A stretch of 64,000 nucleotides of DNA from Macrosoma leucophasiata (GCA_036365455.1 JAWQUS010000003.1:5910001-5974000), one strand, 5' to 3'. Shown: positions 40,956-51,792, counted from the first letter of the stretch. The notes: generated by a model not told the origin, from the sequence alone. Numbers and translations are program-made.

Positions 40956-41020
40956 TTTGTATGTATGTATCTTGACGCCAAGTCTGTTACGGGATAGGCG
41001 AAGAGTGTACGTACATACGT
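40956..41020 (-). repeat. RTE LINE copy G, diverged 3' terminus
   Basis: TGTATGTATGTATCTTGACG, CCAAGTCTGTTACGGGATAG and GCGAAGAGTGTACG resemble the RTE 3' end with many changes; an older insertion. Confidence 0.6.
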
Positions 41021-41104
41021 ATTATGTTTTTTTTTTAATTATTATAAATGTGTAAATAACCTGTCTGTCTGTTACTTTTTTCCCATTCTACGTATAAATG
41101 TCAT

Positions 41105-41142
41105 ATGTATAATCCTCAATCCTCGGGTTGAGGATTATACAT
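41105..41142. repeat. Perfect hairpin, 15-bp arms
   Basis: ATGTATAATCCTCAA and its reverse complement are separated by TCCTCGGG. Confidence 0.75.
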
Positions 41143-41494
41143 TTATAGCTTCTTTTACAACAGAGAAAATTCTTAATGCAGGGTGCTTAGTGGCAACCAT
41201 AGAGCAACACGAAGGGGAGTAGTCATAGCGTTTATTACCGATGCAAAACAGTCTTCCATTTATTACGGGAGGAAATACTTGTGACACACACACACACTAC
41301 AAAAATCGTCTATTACTACGAAACTCACACCTTGACTTTAACAAAGTACATAGACAATTTCACGTACACATTAAAAACATCTAGGCGACAGGCGTGGGAT
41401 TATTTGGGCTTGTACTTTGACTGAGGGAAAAGCCTGCATATGGCTACTCCCCTCCGACCCGCCGGGGCCGGTAGTCAGTGTTGCTCAATAGGTT
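41143..41494. other. Unassigned
   Basis: Contains CCATAGAGCAACACG near 41199, similar to the end of the 56-bp hairpin at 49542, and a (CA)n stretch near 41285. No gene. Confidence 0.4.
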
Positions 41495-43157
41495 CGACTA
41501 AAAACGTTTACCTAATTCACCAATCGTGAGTACATGTGTGAATCTAAATAAATGAACATATGCCGCACAAGCTTTCTAAAGAGAAAAACTTAATAGAATT
41601 TAGTTGCTCTAACACAGACCGGCGAAAAAGAAATTATTTCAGTTTCTGAGCACGAGCATTCGAATAAATCTACGGCTTAGTTTATCGAATTCATTTACTC
41701 CAGCTTTTATAGGGAGTGTATGCGGTTGTCTGGCGGGAGAGATAACGTCAATAAGTTTGCTTATAAAATATGCTGCCATCGTTGTTTTTTGGAAGAAACA
41801 CCACCGATAATGGATTTTCTTGGGTTCTAGGATCGATCGGTTCGAGGATTAAACATTTATCGTTTTTGTTTTACACCAGAGAAAATGTTTCATGGCACCC
41901 TCGGAGATTGGTTACTTTTCTGTTGAATGTTAAAGAGTTTGACTCAAAAAGTTTACCTAAGTCTATGGCTTCAAGGAGTACAGGTGTGAAACTAAATAAA
42001 TGAACATATGCCGCACAAGATTTCTAAAGAGAAAGAAATAAATGCCAGAAATTAAGTCAATAGGATTTAGGCGAAAAATTAATTATTTCAGTTTCTGAGC
42101 ACGAGCATTCGAATTAATCTACGGCTTAGTTTATCGAATTCATTTACTCCAGCTTTTATAGGGAGTGTATGCGGTTGTCTGGCGGGAGAGATAACGTTAA
42201 TAAGAAGTGTGCTTATAAAATATGCTGCCGTCGTTGTTTTTTGGAAGAAAAATCACCGATACAGCATATGCAGGAAAGAGCATGAAAGTAAGTTTAACGC
42301 GGTCGAGATGAGATCATTGCGCAAGATCTGCGGTGTATCACTGACCGATCGCGTTCGTAATGAAGATGTAAGAAAGAGACTTTGTGTGAATGATAGTATC
42401 GGTGTAAAAATGAAAAAAGGCATGCTCCGATGGTTCGGGCATATAGAAAGAATGTCGAATGAGCGAATGACTAAACAGATATACAATGCGAATGTGGATG
42501 GTTGCAGAGGCCCAGGAAGACCAAGACTGACCTACCATGACCAAATAGGTCGAGTTCTGTCTGATGGTGGGATCAAAAGTCTTAGGAATCAGCGTCCATG
42601 TATGAAGAGAATGATGAAAGTAGACGAGGCACGAAAGTTTTGTTAGAACCAGGATATCTGGCGCTCTACACTCTCTGCCTACCCCGTTAGGGACCTGGCG
42701 TGAAGATACATATATAAAAATCACCGATAATGGGTTTTCTTGGATCCTAGGATCAGTTCGATGATTAAGCATTTATCGTTTTTGTTTTAGAACAGAGAAA
42801 AATTTTAATGGCACCCTCGGAGATTGATTCCTTTCCTGGTGAATGTCAAAGAGTTCGACTCAAAAAGTTTACCTAACTCACCAATCGTGCGTATAAAATA
42901 TAGATGTCTATGGCTTCAAGGAGTAAAGGTGTGAAACTAAATAAATGAACATAATATGCCGCACAAGATTTCTAAGGAGAAAGAAAGAAATGCCAGAAAT
43001 TAAGTCAATAGGAATTAGGCGAAAAATAAATTATTTCAGTTTCTGAGCACGACCTATCGAATAAATCTGCGGCTTACTCGTAGTTTATCGAACTCATTTA
43101 CGCCAGCTTTTATAGGGAGTGTGTGCGGCTGTCTGGCGGGAGAGATAACGTTAATAA
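41495..43157 (+). repeat. Tandem array, unit about 450-480 bp, roughly three copies
   Basis: The marker CAGTTTCTGAGCACGA starts units at about 41640, 42089 and 43037. Each unit carries CCAGCTTTTATAGGGAGTG, GTTGTCTGGCGGGAGAGATA, AAATGAACATATGCCGCAC and GGCACCCTCGGAGATTG. Unit length is ~449 for the first interval and ~479 for the second once the RTE insertion is removed. GGTTCGAGGATT inside resembles a SINE box B. Not a known satellite to me. Confidence 0.8.
42262..42715 (+). mobile_element. RTE LINE copy E, 5'-truncated, 454 bp, inside the tandem array
   Basis: Target duplication AAAAATCACCGATA, 14 bases, at 42248-42261 and 42716-42729. The RT C-terminal frame continues (KEHESKFNAVEMRSLRKICG to CMKRMMKVDEARKFC) but ends early at a TAG near 42646, some 18 codons before the family stop. 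3' end GGCGTGAAGATACATATAT. Confidence 0.9.
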
Positions 43158-43272
43158 GATGTGTATGTATGTATCTTCACGCCAGGTCCCTAACGGGGTA
43201 GGCAGAGAGTGTAGAGCGCCAGATATACCGGTCCAGACATACCTCCCGTGCCTCATCTACCTTCATCATAAT
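43158..43272 (-). mobile_element. RTE LINE copy F, 3' end only
   Basis: GTATGTATGTATCTTCACGC, AGGTCCCTAACGGGGTAGGC, CTCATCTACCTTCATCAT. It marks the right end of the tandem array. Target duplication not certain. Confidence 0.8.
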
Positions 43273-43399
43273 CGGTTTTCTGTATATTTTCACCTATTTT
43301 GTACACCTCTAGGCTATTTCATATTTTAGACTAGAAATTTACCGTACTTTCACCCGCGTTATGGTGTGGAAATGTGTGGTATAAATAACATTAGGTTTT

Positions 43400-43423
43400 C
43401 GAGCTGCACTTATGTGCAGCTCG
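43400..43423. repeat. Short perfect hairpin, 10-bp arms
   Basis: CGAGCTGCAC / GTGCAGCTCG around TTAT, adjacent to the Penelope fragment. Confidence 0.6.
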
Positions 43424-43433
43424 ATTTCTATAA

Positions 43434-43545
43434 AGAAATAAAACTAGTTTTCGGATATATCTCGCGTATATTCTAAAATTATTATTTTGAAGTTGACCCT
43501 TAGACCGCTTCTAAGATTCCGTGGTCACGGGTAGAAAAACGTATG
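43434..43545 (-). repeat. Penelope-like 3' terminus, left inverted partner
   Basis: AGAAATAAAACTAGTTTTCG, ATATATCTCGCGTATATTC and GATTCCGTGGTCACGGG follow the reverse of 53890-53990. Diverged from the intact element, so an older family member. Confidence 0.7.
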
Positions 43546-43554
43546 ATTAATCCC

Positions 43555-43752
43555 TACTTAATAATATTATAAATGCGAAAGTAACTCTGTCTGTCTGTCT
43601 GTTACGTTTTCACGTCCAAACGACTGAACCGATTTTAATGATATTTGGTACAGAGATAGAGCTGACTTTGAGAAAGAACATAGGCTACTAACATAGGTTA
43701 CTTATTTACAAAACGACAACCACGCGGGTGAAGCCGCGGGCAACAACTAGTT
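43555..43752 (-). repeat. Repeat E copy, reverse
   Basis: AATATTATAAATGCGAAAGT, a (CTGT)n run, AACGACTGAACCGATTTTAA and CGGGTGAAGCCGCGGGC to AACTAGTTTT. Reverse of 8304-8510. Confidence 0.75.
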
Positions 43753-43812
43753 TTAAATAATTATTGTAGTTTAATATACGCGAGATATATCCGACAACTA
43801 GTTTTATTTCAA
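43753..43812 (+). repeat. Penelope-like 3' terminus, right inverted partner
   Basis: GTTTAATATACGCGAGATAT, CCGACAACTAGTTTTATTTC: forward copy of the same end that sits reversed at 43434, so the pair brackets repeat E. Confidence 0.7.
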
Positions 43813-44096
43813 TTAAATCAAGGTCGTCCAATTTTACACAGGATGAAAGAAACAAAAGTCAGATAACATAGTTGCATTTATGTATCATGTATTCATATCT
43901 GTATTTTATAACTGAAGTATATAAGCGTTAGCAATAATATCCCATTGTGAGTTTATTTTACAAAACTATCCTGTACGACGAAATTCAAATTTAAGAGCAT
44001 AAAATTTAATAGTTTCATACAATTGACCAATTGTTTAAATATTATTCAAGTTCCTATTGATAAAAAGCATAATGAATAATTACTAGTTTATTAACC
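43813..44096. other. Unassigned AT-rich sequence
   Basis: Nothing recognised. Confidence 0.45.
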
Positions 44097-44240
44097 CAAT
44101 CAAAGAGAGGTCCGGAATGCAACCCATTACAAAGTAGCTCAAAATTATTCTTTACGTGTAGGAACCATATCCCCGCGCAACCCTAACAAAGGTCTTGGGT
44201 TCAAATTGGACCCTGTGTGAACGAGAGATTAATAGTTGAT
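44097..44240 (+). repeat. Repeat H copy 1
   Basis: AGAGAGGTCCGGAATGCAAC, CCCATTACAAAGTAGCTCAA, CCCGCGCAACCCTAACAAAG and GGGTTCAAATTGGACCC match repeat H copy 2 at 60440-60600 in order. Confidence 0.65.
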
Positions 44241-45212
44241 TTTTATATGTTTTTTATGTATCTATATATTATGTAAAAATAGTAATAAATATTTTAAATA
44301 AATAAATGGATTTCTAATAAGTTCGAGCATATGGGTAGGAAGGACTAGACGTTCTGCCAAAGCTCGCTTTTACATTGTAGTCGATATTTGAGCTTAATAT
44401 ACGCTAATCATTAAAATTATAATCATAATATAATTATTTCCCTTTTTACTAGCGCCGAGGAAAAACATCAACATTGTCAGAATTAGTGAAGTACGTCCAT
44501 TGAATTCTTGAATTATTTTCACCACGGGGCTGTAATACCAATTAACATCAAACGGAACTGCTATATTCAAATCATTAAATAGCCAGGCAATTTTCAACTC
44601 TATCTAGAAAACATTACAGTCTATAAAAGGACGAGGTAAGGTATTTTCGGTTCGATTTTCAGTAAACATTGGTATGAGATCCTAACATTGGTATGCTCAT
44701 TCTTTATATAGTCTTCCAATAATAATAATACCCTAGTTTACCTTGTTTCCATAACCTTATTCCATTCTTTTGGGTACGCTTTCCTTATAATATTTTTTTT
44801 TTCTTTCATCGAACGACCAAAGAATGTCATTGGAACCAAATAAATAGGTACTTCAATGTTATCGAGATAACGATGGATGTTCATATCTTTTAATAATAAA
44901 ATATACGATTCTTCAGATAAATAAAAATAAACGATAAGGACACGACACAAAACGTTTAATTAAATGTTGTATTGAATTAAATTAAACACTTTGCAGTTAG
45001 GTAGTGTGATTGAATATACTGTAAGAATACAATTTTATAAATCGTACGCTTTGTTTTAAATGTTTCCAGGTCCTATATTAATCTAGTAATCCAAACAGTA
45101 AGTAAGAATGTCTTTTTTTTTAGTCCTATAAGATATGTACGTAAGTCTTCCTGTCTTTTGGCGGTGGCTTAGGTGTAGGACACGCTTACATATCTTTACA
45201 ATTAAATAAATA
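44241..45212. other. Unassigned AT-rich sequence
   Basis: About 1 kb; two minus frames of 67-70 residues have no signature. Confidence 0.45.
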
Positions 45213-45390
45213 AATAAAATACGCTTACACTCACAGCCCCACAGTAGGTATAAAGCGGCTGGACTAGATGCCCAGTAGGCCGCGAGTTCAAGTCTCGCCT
45301 GAAATCAAATTTTTCTTTCCATTTTCTTTAAAATAAAATATATTTCACAAGCATGTGTTAATGCGAAATAATATAGAAACAATTATTAAG
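45213..45390 (+). repeat. SINE-A tail fused to a partial SINE-B (copy 2)
   Basis: ATACGCTTACACTCACAGCC and CCCACAGTAGGTATAAA are the reversed SINE-A tail. They join at about 45255 to GCGGCTGGACTAGATGCCC, the middle of the SINE-B tRNA-like unit, which continues to the SINE-B 3' end ATATAGAAACAATTA. Confidence 0.7.
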
Positions 45391-45810
45391 GGTAAAAGCG
45401 ACTTCTTTACGATATTCAAAAAAGTCTCGCCTGAAGTCAAAATTTTTCCTTCCATTTTTTCTTTAAGAAATGCTATTAGTTCTTCACGCGGGCAAAGCCG
45501 CGGGCAACAGCTAGTTACTATTAAATTAAAAGATTTTTAGGGACCGTAAATAAAATCTACTTTATGCCAAAAAATAAGTAGTCGATTTGTTTGTATATCC
45601 TGTTTTTACGCTAGTTATTTATTTCAACCCATGTAATAAGGAGGATTGACATATCTTGTAATATATTTTTTTTCGTTCGAGTGAATATTATAAGTTAAAG
45701 AAAAATTAACTTCAAGCAGAGATTGAACCTGCGACCTCAGGATTATTCTACAGTTGGATTAAATGTCAAATTCCTTTGTTAATTGACAATTTTCAAAACT
45801 AAAAGTAAGG
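45391..45810. other. Mixed scraps
   Basis: Contains a second bit of SINE-B (AGTCTCGCCTGAAGTC near 45423) and a repeat E terminus (CACGCGGGCAAAGCCGCGGG near 45490). The rest is unassigned. Confidence 0.45.
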
Positions 45811-45823
45811 TTAAATAATACAA

Positions 45824-46236
45824 ATACAATACTGAGCATAGTTGGTAATAGATGGCGCTGCTGCTACCATAAAGCAATGCAATAGATGTGAAGGAAAGAT
45901 TTGACAAATCGCTCAATTGGAAGAGCGGCTGGACTAGATTCCCAGTAGGTCGCGAGTTCGAGTCTCGCCTGAAGTCAAATTTTTATTTCCTTTTTTCTTT
46001 AAAAATAAAATATATTTCACAAGCATGGGTTAATTATATTGCACAAGCGGGTTGGCCACTAACCCACCCACCTCCACCAATCCGCATTGGAGCAGCGTGG
46101 TGGAGTAAGCTCCAGGCCTCCCCCAAAAAAAAAAAAAAAAAAAAGGGGGAGAGACTCGTGCCCAGCAGTGGGACGTATAATGGGTTGCCATTATTATTAT
46201 TATTATTATGTGTTAATGCGAAATAATATAAAACAA
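45824..46236 (+). repeat. SINE-B copy 3 with nested repeat D
   Basis: Bounded by the exact 13-base repeat TTAAATAATACAA (45811-45823 and 46237-46249), so SINE-B moves by retrotransposition. The tRNA-like unit lacks its 5' acceptor arm (CAAATCG joins CTCAATTGG). The tail is interrupted at about 46043-46209 by repeat D. Confidence 0.85.
46043..46209 (+). repeat. Repeat D copy 2, nested in SINE-B
   Basis: Same blocks as 4003-4143, with a ~20-base A-run in the middle and an (ATT)n tail. Confidence 0.75.
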
Positions 46237-46562
46237 TTAAATAATACAACCTAAATTCACATTTTTTAAACAGTTTCAAATAACATGACATTGCATTCTA
46301 ATCTAACCCTTTTCACTAATGCGTAAGGGCGGAACTAAACAAACATCCCTTGCGGGGATCGTTATAAATTGTAACGACGACAGTTTTATTGGCACCCTTA
46401 TAAATTACTTCGGCAAATTCCAAGACGCAGTGAAGAATCGCTCGAGCAATTTGCGGTAGATGCGAGATAACGTATTCTATGTCATACGATACACATGTCT
46501 AACGGTAAAATTTCTTCGATAGATTTTATCGAATTACATTTTGGAGTCATCGTTTTATTTAC

Positions 46563-46606
46563 GTAACTTCAGGTCTGTAATCCCCGAAGAGGTAGGCAGA
46601 GGCAGC
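46563..46606 (-). repeat. SINE-C 3' end fragment
   Basis: AACTTCAGGTCTGTAATCCC then GAAGAGGTAGGCAGAGGC is the reversed SINE-C terminus. Confidence 0.6.
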
Positions 46607-47204
46607 ATGTATCGCAAGCTTTAAAAATGACCGTGACTCAAAAAAATTACAAAAAGAAACATTTAAATGACAAGCAGATGGGTACGCATGAGAAAAGTTT
46701 TTCGCTCAAACATTACATCGCACCAATAAAGCATCGATAGAATAAAACATTGTACAACTGAAATATCGATACACCCAGTTACATATAATAAAAATCGAAT
46801 GGTCAACTTTCGAAATCCAATAGGAAAGTCATTTTTAACGCGTAAAAATTCTGACATTCGTTATTTTCTGCTTATTACAGCATACCATAAAAAAAGTTTA
46901 TTCAGTTCGCAGCTATATACCAGTCAATTTACCCGCACGTAAAATAGTGCCACAAAAGCCAAAATCCCCTGTTTGTTGGTCTCACTAGTTGACTCTCAGC
47001 TTGACAAAGCGTTCTGGCTCATTGCCACAATACCATTGGTGGTCGGTTCCCACACACATTCATTCCCAATTAGTGACACATTCACACGTAACCACTTTTT
47101 GTTTCTTGTATTTACGAGTATGTAGGGACTCCACGTAGCGATTCTTTTGAAAATTTTGATATAATCTGTAACAATTTTTGCCCATTGTCATATTGCCATT
47201 TTTA
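46607..47204. other. Unassigned AT-rich sequence
   Basis: Nothing recognised. Confidence 0.45.
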
Positions 47205-47280
47205 GTTTGTGTACGTGTGTACAACAGCATCTAAGATATACATGCTAGTGTCGGGCTGTGAGTTTAAGCGTCTTTTATTT
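47205..47280 (+). repeat. SINE-A tail fragment
   Basis: GTTTGTGTACGTGTGTACAA, GGGCTGTGAGTTTAAGCG: 3' third of SINE-A only. Confidence 0.5.
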
Positions 47281-47364
47281 GATACAGAGACAGGCAAGCC
47301 ACGCAGAGAGATTCATCTTTAATAGCCAAACTTAGGCTTAAAGAAATGACTAAGGTGGATTAGA

Positions 47365-47790
47365 TTCTTTTTTTTATGCACTGAAGGTAGCAAACAACGT
47401 GCAGTTCACATGGATGTTAAGTGATGACTACAAACTATAGACATATACACATAAACGAGATGTCAAAATGCAGATGCGTTGCCACACTTATATGCTTTAC
47501 TTGTTATATCTCTGTGATAGATATTACGGGGCCAATTACCACCTCACCGGAACAGGATAGTACTGATTGATGAAATTAAATTTGCGGATTTTCTCGCGCA
47601 TACAACACTCCCAAACTTCTTCTCATACCCGACGACGATACGAATTTCTACAATGTATGAAGCTCGCGAAAACCTGCGAAAACCGTTAGGATAGTACTGA
47701 GTTGGTGGCAGATACATTAAGTAATGCGGTGGTCCCTACTGCCTCGATTCCCTACACTGGGACTTTGCCACCTGTTGAAATATGTGTATC
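47365..47790 (-). repeat. Old Rep1 copy split by a Penelope mini-insertion
   Basis: Rep1 blocks GTGCAGTTCACATGG, AAGTGATGACTACAAAC and CCGGAACAGGATAGTACTGA at left; AAGTAATGCGGTGGTCCC and GCCACCTG at right. Split at 47567-47687. Confidence 0.65.
47567..47687. mobile_element. Penelope-like terminal mini-insertion, 121 bp
   Basis: Bounded by AGGATAGTACTGA (47554-47566 and 47688-47700). Contents: reversed Penelope 3' end (GCGGATTTTCTCGCGCATAC) joined to ATGAAGCTCGCGAAAACCTG. The two termini are thus head to head with almost no body. Confidence 0.85.
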
Positions 47791-48698
47791 AAAATTGCCG
47801 CTTTCTTACATAATCTGTATCATCAATTTATTACTCTGTATTGAATGTTGTCTATTGTCCGTAAACTAGTTACGTCTACTGTCTATGCTCTCTTTGCCGT
47901 ACTCTCATGTAAGTCACACGTGTTCTGCGCATAATATAAATTCAACTATTTTAAGTCAGTTAATTTATCACCACCATTAAAAGGTGCCGGTCGTGGTAAG
48001 CACCGACGCATAAATATGTACTATCTAAGAAATATCCGATCGGTCACGTTGGTGCCTCATTTGTGTTGTAATAAAGTCGAATTTGCAATGTTTTTGGATT
48101 ACCAAAAACGTCTTAGATCATACGTAGGTTCATCATTCACGTAATAACAATACAAACGCGAATATATCCAATACAAACACGAATATATCTTGAAGAACCA
48201 ACTTACCGCGGTTCTTTCATCCTTTCCAAATATATCGGAGTTATAAGTAACTTATAAGTAACTCAACAAGACTTATTCCAATAAAACCTTAATAAAATAT
48301 TTCAAGACTTTATTAAAAGTTATAGCGGATAACTTATATAGTAAGTAAATGAAGTTTGCAAAGCCTGAAATTCGTATTTTCAACCTCCAGAGAATAATGA
48401 AGCAATTACTTTTATTCAATTATGAATCTTTAGAATTATGAAGGTTCACCCGAAAATTGAACGTTAAAGCTAATAGAAACTTCAGAAAGGTTAAAAGTTT
48501 GCTATAATGACTACGTATCGTAAGCAAAGAAATTGTACGGAATGACTACGATAAAAAAAATAGTTTATGTTTGTTAGTATCAATAAAACTCGAGAACGGC
48601 TGTTTCGATTTGGCTAATTTTACGTTTAATTTTCGTACAGGTCCAAGGAATTGCCATACAAACAGTTCGTGTCTGTCAAATCTTTGACATGTTGTTGA
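47791..48698. other. Unassigned AT-rich sequence
   Basis: Nothing recognised; CACGAATATATC-type 20-base duplication near 48150-48190. Confidence 0.4.
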
Positions 48699-48990
48699 AA
48701 AGTCCGCTGGGTCAGCTAGCGATGTACTAAATGCCCTCTTAAAAATGCTCATAAAGTAAAAACGAATGGGCCTATCTAAGTCAATTTTTGTGGGACCAAT
48801 TTGAAACTATTCTGCATCAAACAGAAAAATAATAACGTAAATCGGTCCAGAAATCTCGGCATAATCGGCGTACATATATACAAATAATATGTATATACCG
48901 GCCGAATTGAGAACCTTTTCGTTTTTGAACTCGGTTAAAAAGTCCGCTGGGTCAGCTAGTGATGTACAAAATGACCTCTTAAAATGTTGA
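48699..48990 (+). repeat. Direct duplication of a 50-bp motif, 242 bp apart
   Basis: AAAAGTCCGCTGGGTCAGCT followed by AGYGATGTAC and CCTCTTAAAA occurs at about 48699-48748 and 48941-48990. Between them the sequence is unrelated. Confidence 0.7.
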
Positions 48991-49344
48991 AAGTGTCTCA
49001 CAAACTTCTATTTTAGAAACATTTGACACATTGAGTGACAGACTTTCAGAAATCTACATCTACAAATTGGAGTGTTTAAATATCCAACTAGCTGTCACTT
49101 CTTGAGGCCTAAGCTGTTTTGCGTCTGTCTCGGAAATTGAACGGGGATTGGAACGGAGCTGTACTAATGTACAGCTATTCAACAACCTTAAAAAAAGGTC
49201 TTAACATTTAACAGACAGACAGAGGCACAATAAAGTGATCCTATTAAATTAAAATTCCTTGTTTTGCTTGAAATGTCTGGAATTCAAAAATTGGATATAA
49301 TTTGTAATGAAGCAATACTAGCGAAAGCTCCTTTTTTAATGAAG
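48991..49344. other. Unassigned
   Basis: Nothing recognised. Confidence 0.4.
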
Positions 49345-49405
49345 GTGGAAAACAAGCATGCAGTTCAAATGAATGTTAAGTGGTGACTGCCATCTATAGG
49401 TGTAA
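49345..49405 (-). repeat. Rep1 3' fragment
   Basis: GGTGGAAAACAAGCATGCAG, GTTAAGTGGTGACTGCC on plus. Confidence 0.55.
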
Positions 49406-49541
49406 TAAAAGTACGCTGTTAATATTGCCCGTCATTAATAATTGAATTTTGCCGATTGATGTTCTCTAAAGTTAGACCATTATCACACCGCGGACACTCC
49501 ACCAAAATCAGTCAGTCAGTCAGACATCAATCAGTGACGTG

Positions 49542-49597
49542 CATAGAGCAACGCGGGCCACCGGTCCGCCGCGACCGGTGGCCCGCGTTGCTCTATG
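49542..49597. mobile_element. 56-bp perfect hairpin with 8-bp direct repeats, hAT-like micro-MITE
   Basis: Two 25-bp arms (CATAGAGCAACGCGGGCC... and exact reverse complement) around the 6-base loop CGCCGC. GTGACGTG flanks it immediately on both sides (49534-49541 and 49598-49605). An 8-base target duplication is typical of hAT-type transposition. GC-rich in AT-rich surroundings. Confidence 0.75.
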
Positions 49598-49605
49598 GTG
49601 ACGTG

Positions 49606-50154
49606 TATTTACACGTGCACCTGTGTGCGTAGTACGTAGAAAATACCATACGTCGCCCATAAGAGTGGAGAATGTTGGGTGATGCGGGGAAATCGGGCGG
49701 GACGTCAAAGTGTCCATTCTATTCGTAGTATTATTACATATTCTCTGCCATGATGGAACCGTACTTGTTTAAATAAGAAGTAAACGCTTTGTAATTACAG
49801 CAAATTATATTTTTATTCGCCAAGGCTACACAATAAACTATCACCATCAAAGCCGTCCGGTGATAATGACTATAGTTAACCGAGGCTCTACGCCATCCCA
49901 TTCAAAGGTCAATGACTGCCGTTTCCACGAGTTATACCCCCAATTATTTTCTCAAGTGTGCCCAAGGTGGATGTTTGGTACAGATAATTAATTTTCGTCT
50001 CACATTTTAGATATCTGTAAAAGTTTGGTGTTACGTTACTGTGGGGTTATTGCAGAGGCTCACTACTAGTTTTTTAAGCGTAATGTTCCAACAGAAGTAA
50101 TGCACCTTAGGGCTCTAACTCACTACGGCGACGTATTCACATCATACTAATTGC
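49606..50154. other. Unassigned
   Basis: Nothing recognised. Confidence 0.4.
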
Positions 50155-50320
50155 TTGGATATGTAGCCGGGGTCCTAGGTTCGATCCGAGGATTGGGTAG
50201 GTAAGTTCCAATGGGATTTTTCAAGTTTCGGTAAGATTTCCAGTGCCACCCTCGAAGTTTGATAATGTGCTCGGAGATGGGCTCAATGGGCTCGCCAACT
50301 ACTACCAATCGCTACTCGCC
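50155..50320 (+). repeat. SINE-C-like relic
   Basis: GTCCTAGGTTCGATCCGAGG (box B), CAATGGGATTTTTC, CAGTGCCACCCTCGAAGTTT, GATAATGTGCTCGGAGATG follow the SINE-C order. Diverged. Confidence 0.55.
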
Positions 50321-50615
50321 AACTAACGACAAGCGCAGCGTTTCTCAAAGTGTTCACGGAACCCTGGGGCTCTGCAAAGTCTTTGTAAGGAGCTCCGCGA
50401 GAATACTATATATTTATAATGAAAAAAAATACACTTCTATCCATCAGTCCTCTGATTCAGAGTTTTTTATGCATTCGACTACAAACCCGATATAAGATTT
50501 CAACCCTCTGCGATCAAACCTAATATCAACCAATTGATGAAAAATAAGAAACAGTTTCATAGGTACATCTTTTGATTTTTTTCTTTTAATAAACTACTAG
50601 CGACGAAAGTTACAA
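50321..50615. other. Unassigned flank of the Penelope element
   Basis: GTTTCTCAAAGTGTT near 50340 is inverted relative to ACTTTGAGAAACGCG near 54187, so this flank and the far flank may be parts of one older element. Confidence 0.35.
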
Positions 50616-50812
50616 AACTACGTTGTCTGTTCTTAGGTTTTCGCGAGCTACACTCATTGAAATAAAACTATTTTTACGGATTTATCTCGCGTATATTAAA
50701 CTAAAATGATTTTTAAAATCAACCCGACGTTTCGGTCGCTTTTCAGCTTCCGTGGTCCCGGGCAGACTGAGGTGACATTTGTCTGACAGAAGTTCGAAAA
50801 AATTATATGTAG

Positions 50813-51792
50813 CTACCTCCATCGATTTCGTAAACGCCTTGCGTAGCGTTCAGGATTAACACAATAATTACTTATGGTATCTTGAGGTCTTGCAGACTGC
50901 TGCGGCTGGGATTTAATCTTGCTAAGTATGGGATCCCATGATGTTGATAATCGCCATCCATCTTCTCTATTGAAATTTGGGTGTTTTTTAATTTCAATAG
51001 CCTCGCGTACCATTCGTGGAATGGGTTTGTGTTCTCTAGCGAGTATTTGAATTTTATCAAACCGGATGTAATGGTTCGGCTTATCCGCTATGTGTTCACA
51101 GACTGCAGACCTCCCTGTTCTTCGGTTTTTGACATCAGCAATGTGCTCTTTAACGCGGGTGGATACAGCTCTCTTCGTTTGACCAATATATGAGAGTCCA
51201 CAATCACAATCTAATTTATAAATGCCAGAATTTTGTAATGGAATATTACTTTTAATGGGTCTTAAATACTGATGAATCTTTTTATATGGTTTGAAAACTG
51301 TTTTAATGGAATTCTTTTTTAAAATGTTGCTGATTTTATCTGTGACACCCTTAACGTAAGGTAGTATAGCTGGTTGTCGTTCTACTGTAGGTGGTTTCAC
51401 GCGGCCTCTGTGACGGACGGGTGGTACATGGAGCTTGTTGTTATGTAGCACCTGGCGTAGGTGCTTCAGCTCCCCCTGAAGATGGTGGTCGTCACAGATG
51501 CCTCGTGCTCTCTGAAATAGAGATGAGCCAACGGCAGATAAATGTGCCGGGTGATGGTGTGATTCACCATTAAGGTACCTATCAGTATGGGTAGACTTCC
51601 TAAACACAGTGTGACTGAGTGTGTTATTGGTTTTTCTAATTAATAAAGTATCTAAGAAGGCTAATTTATTGTCCTGTTCCAATTCCATAGTGAATTTGAT
51701 TTTATGGTGTATGGAATTGAGATGTGAAAGAAAAACAGAAACATTATTGCTATCCAATATGGTGAATGTGTCATCTACATATCGTTTATAAA
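50813..51792 (-). pseudogene. Penelope RT/GIY-YIG protein, truncated inverted copy
   Basis: The open frame runs 51856-50813, but the family-derived part starts at about 51792 with KRYVDDTFTIL. Codons upstream of that are antisense to the N-terminal region of the plus copy. It contains the last catalytic RT motif, the linker and the whole GIY-YIG endonuclease, and matches the plus copy residue for residue to the same C-terminus (RNRWR). Lacks the RT fingers and most of the palm, so it cannot be an active polymerase by itself. Confidence 0.88.

Noticed and set aside
51391..51573. 60-residue frame present identically at 51391 and 53075
   Set aside because: Antisense to the Penelope RT/endonuclease ORF; the identity comes from the inverted arms.
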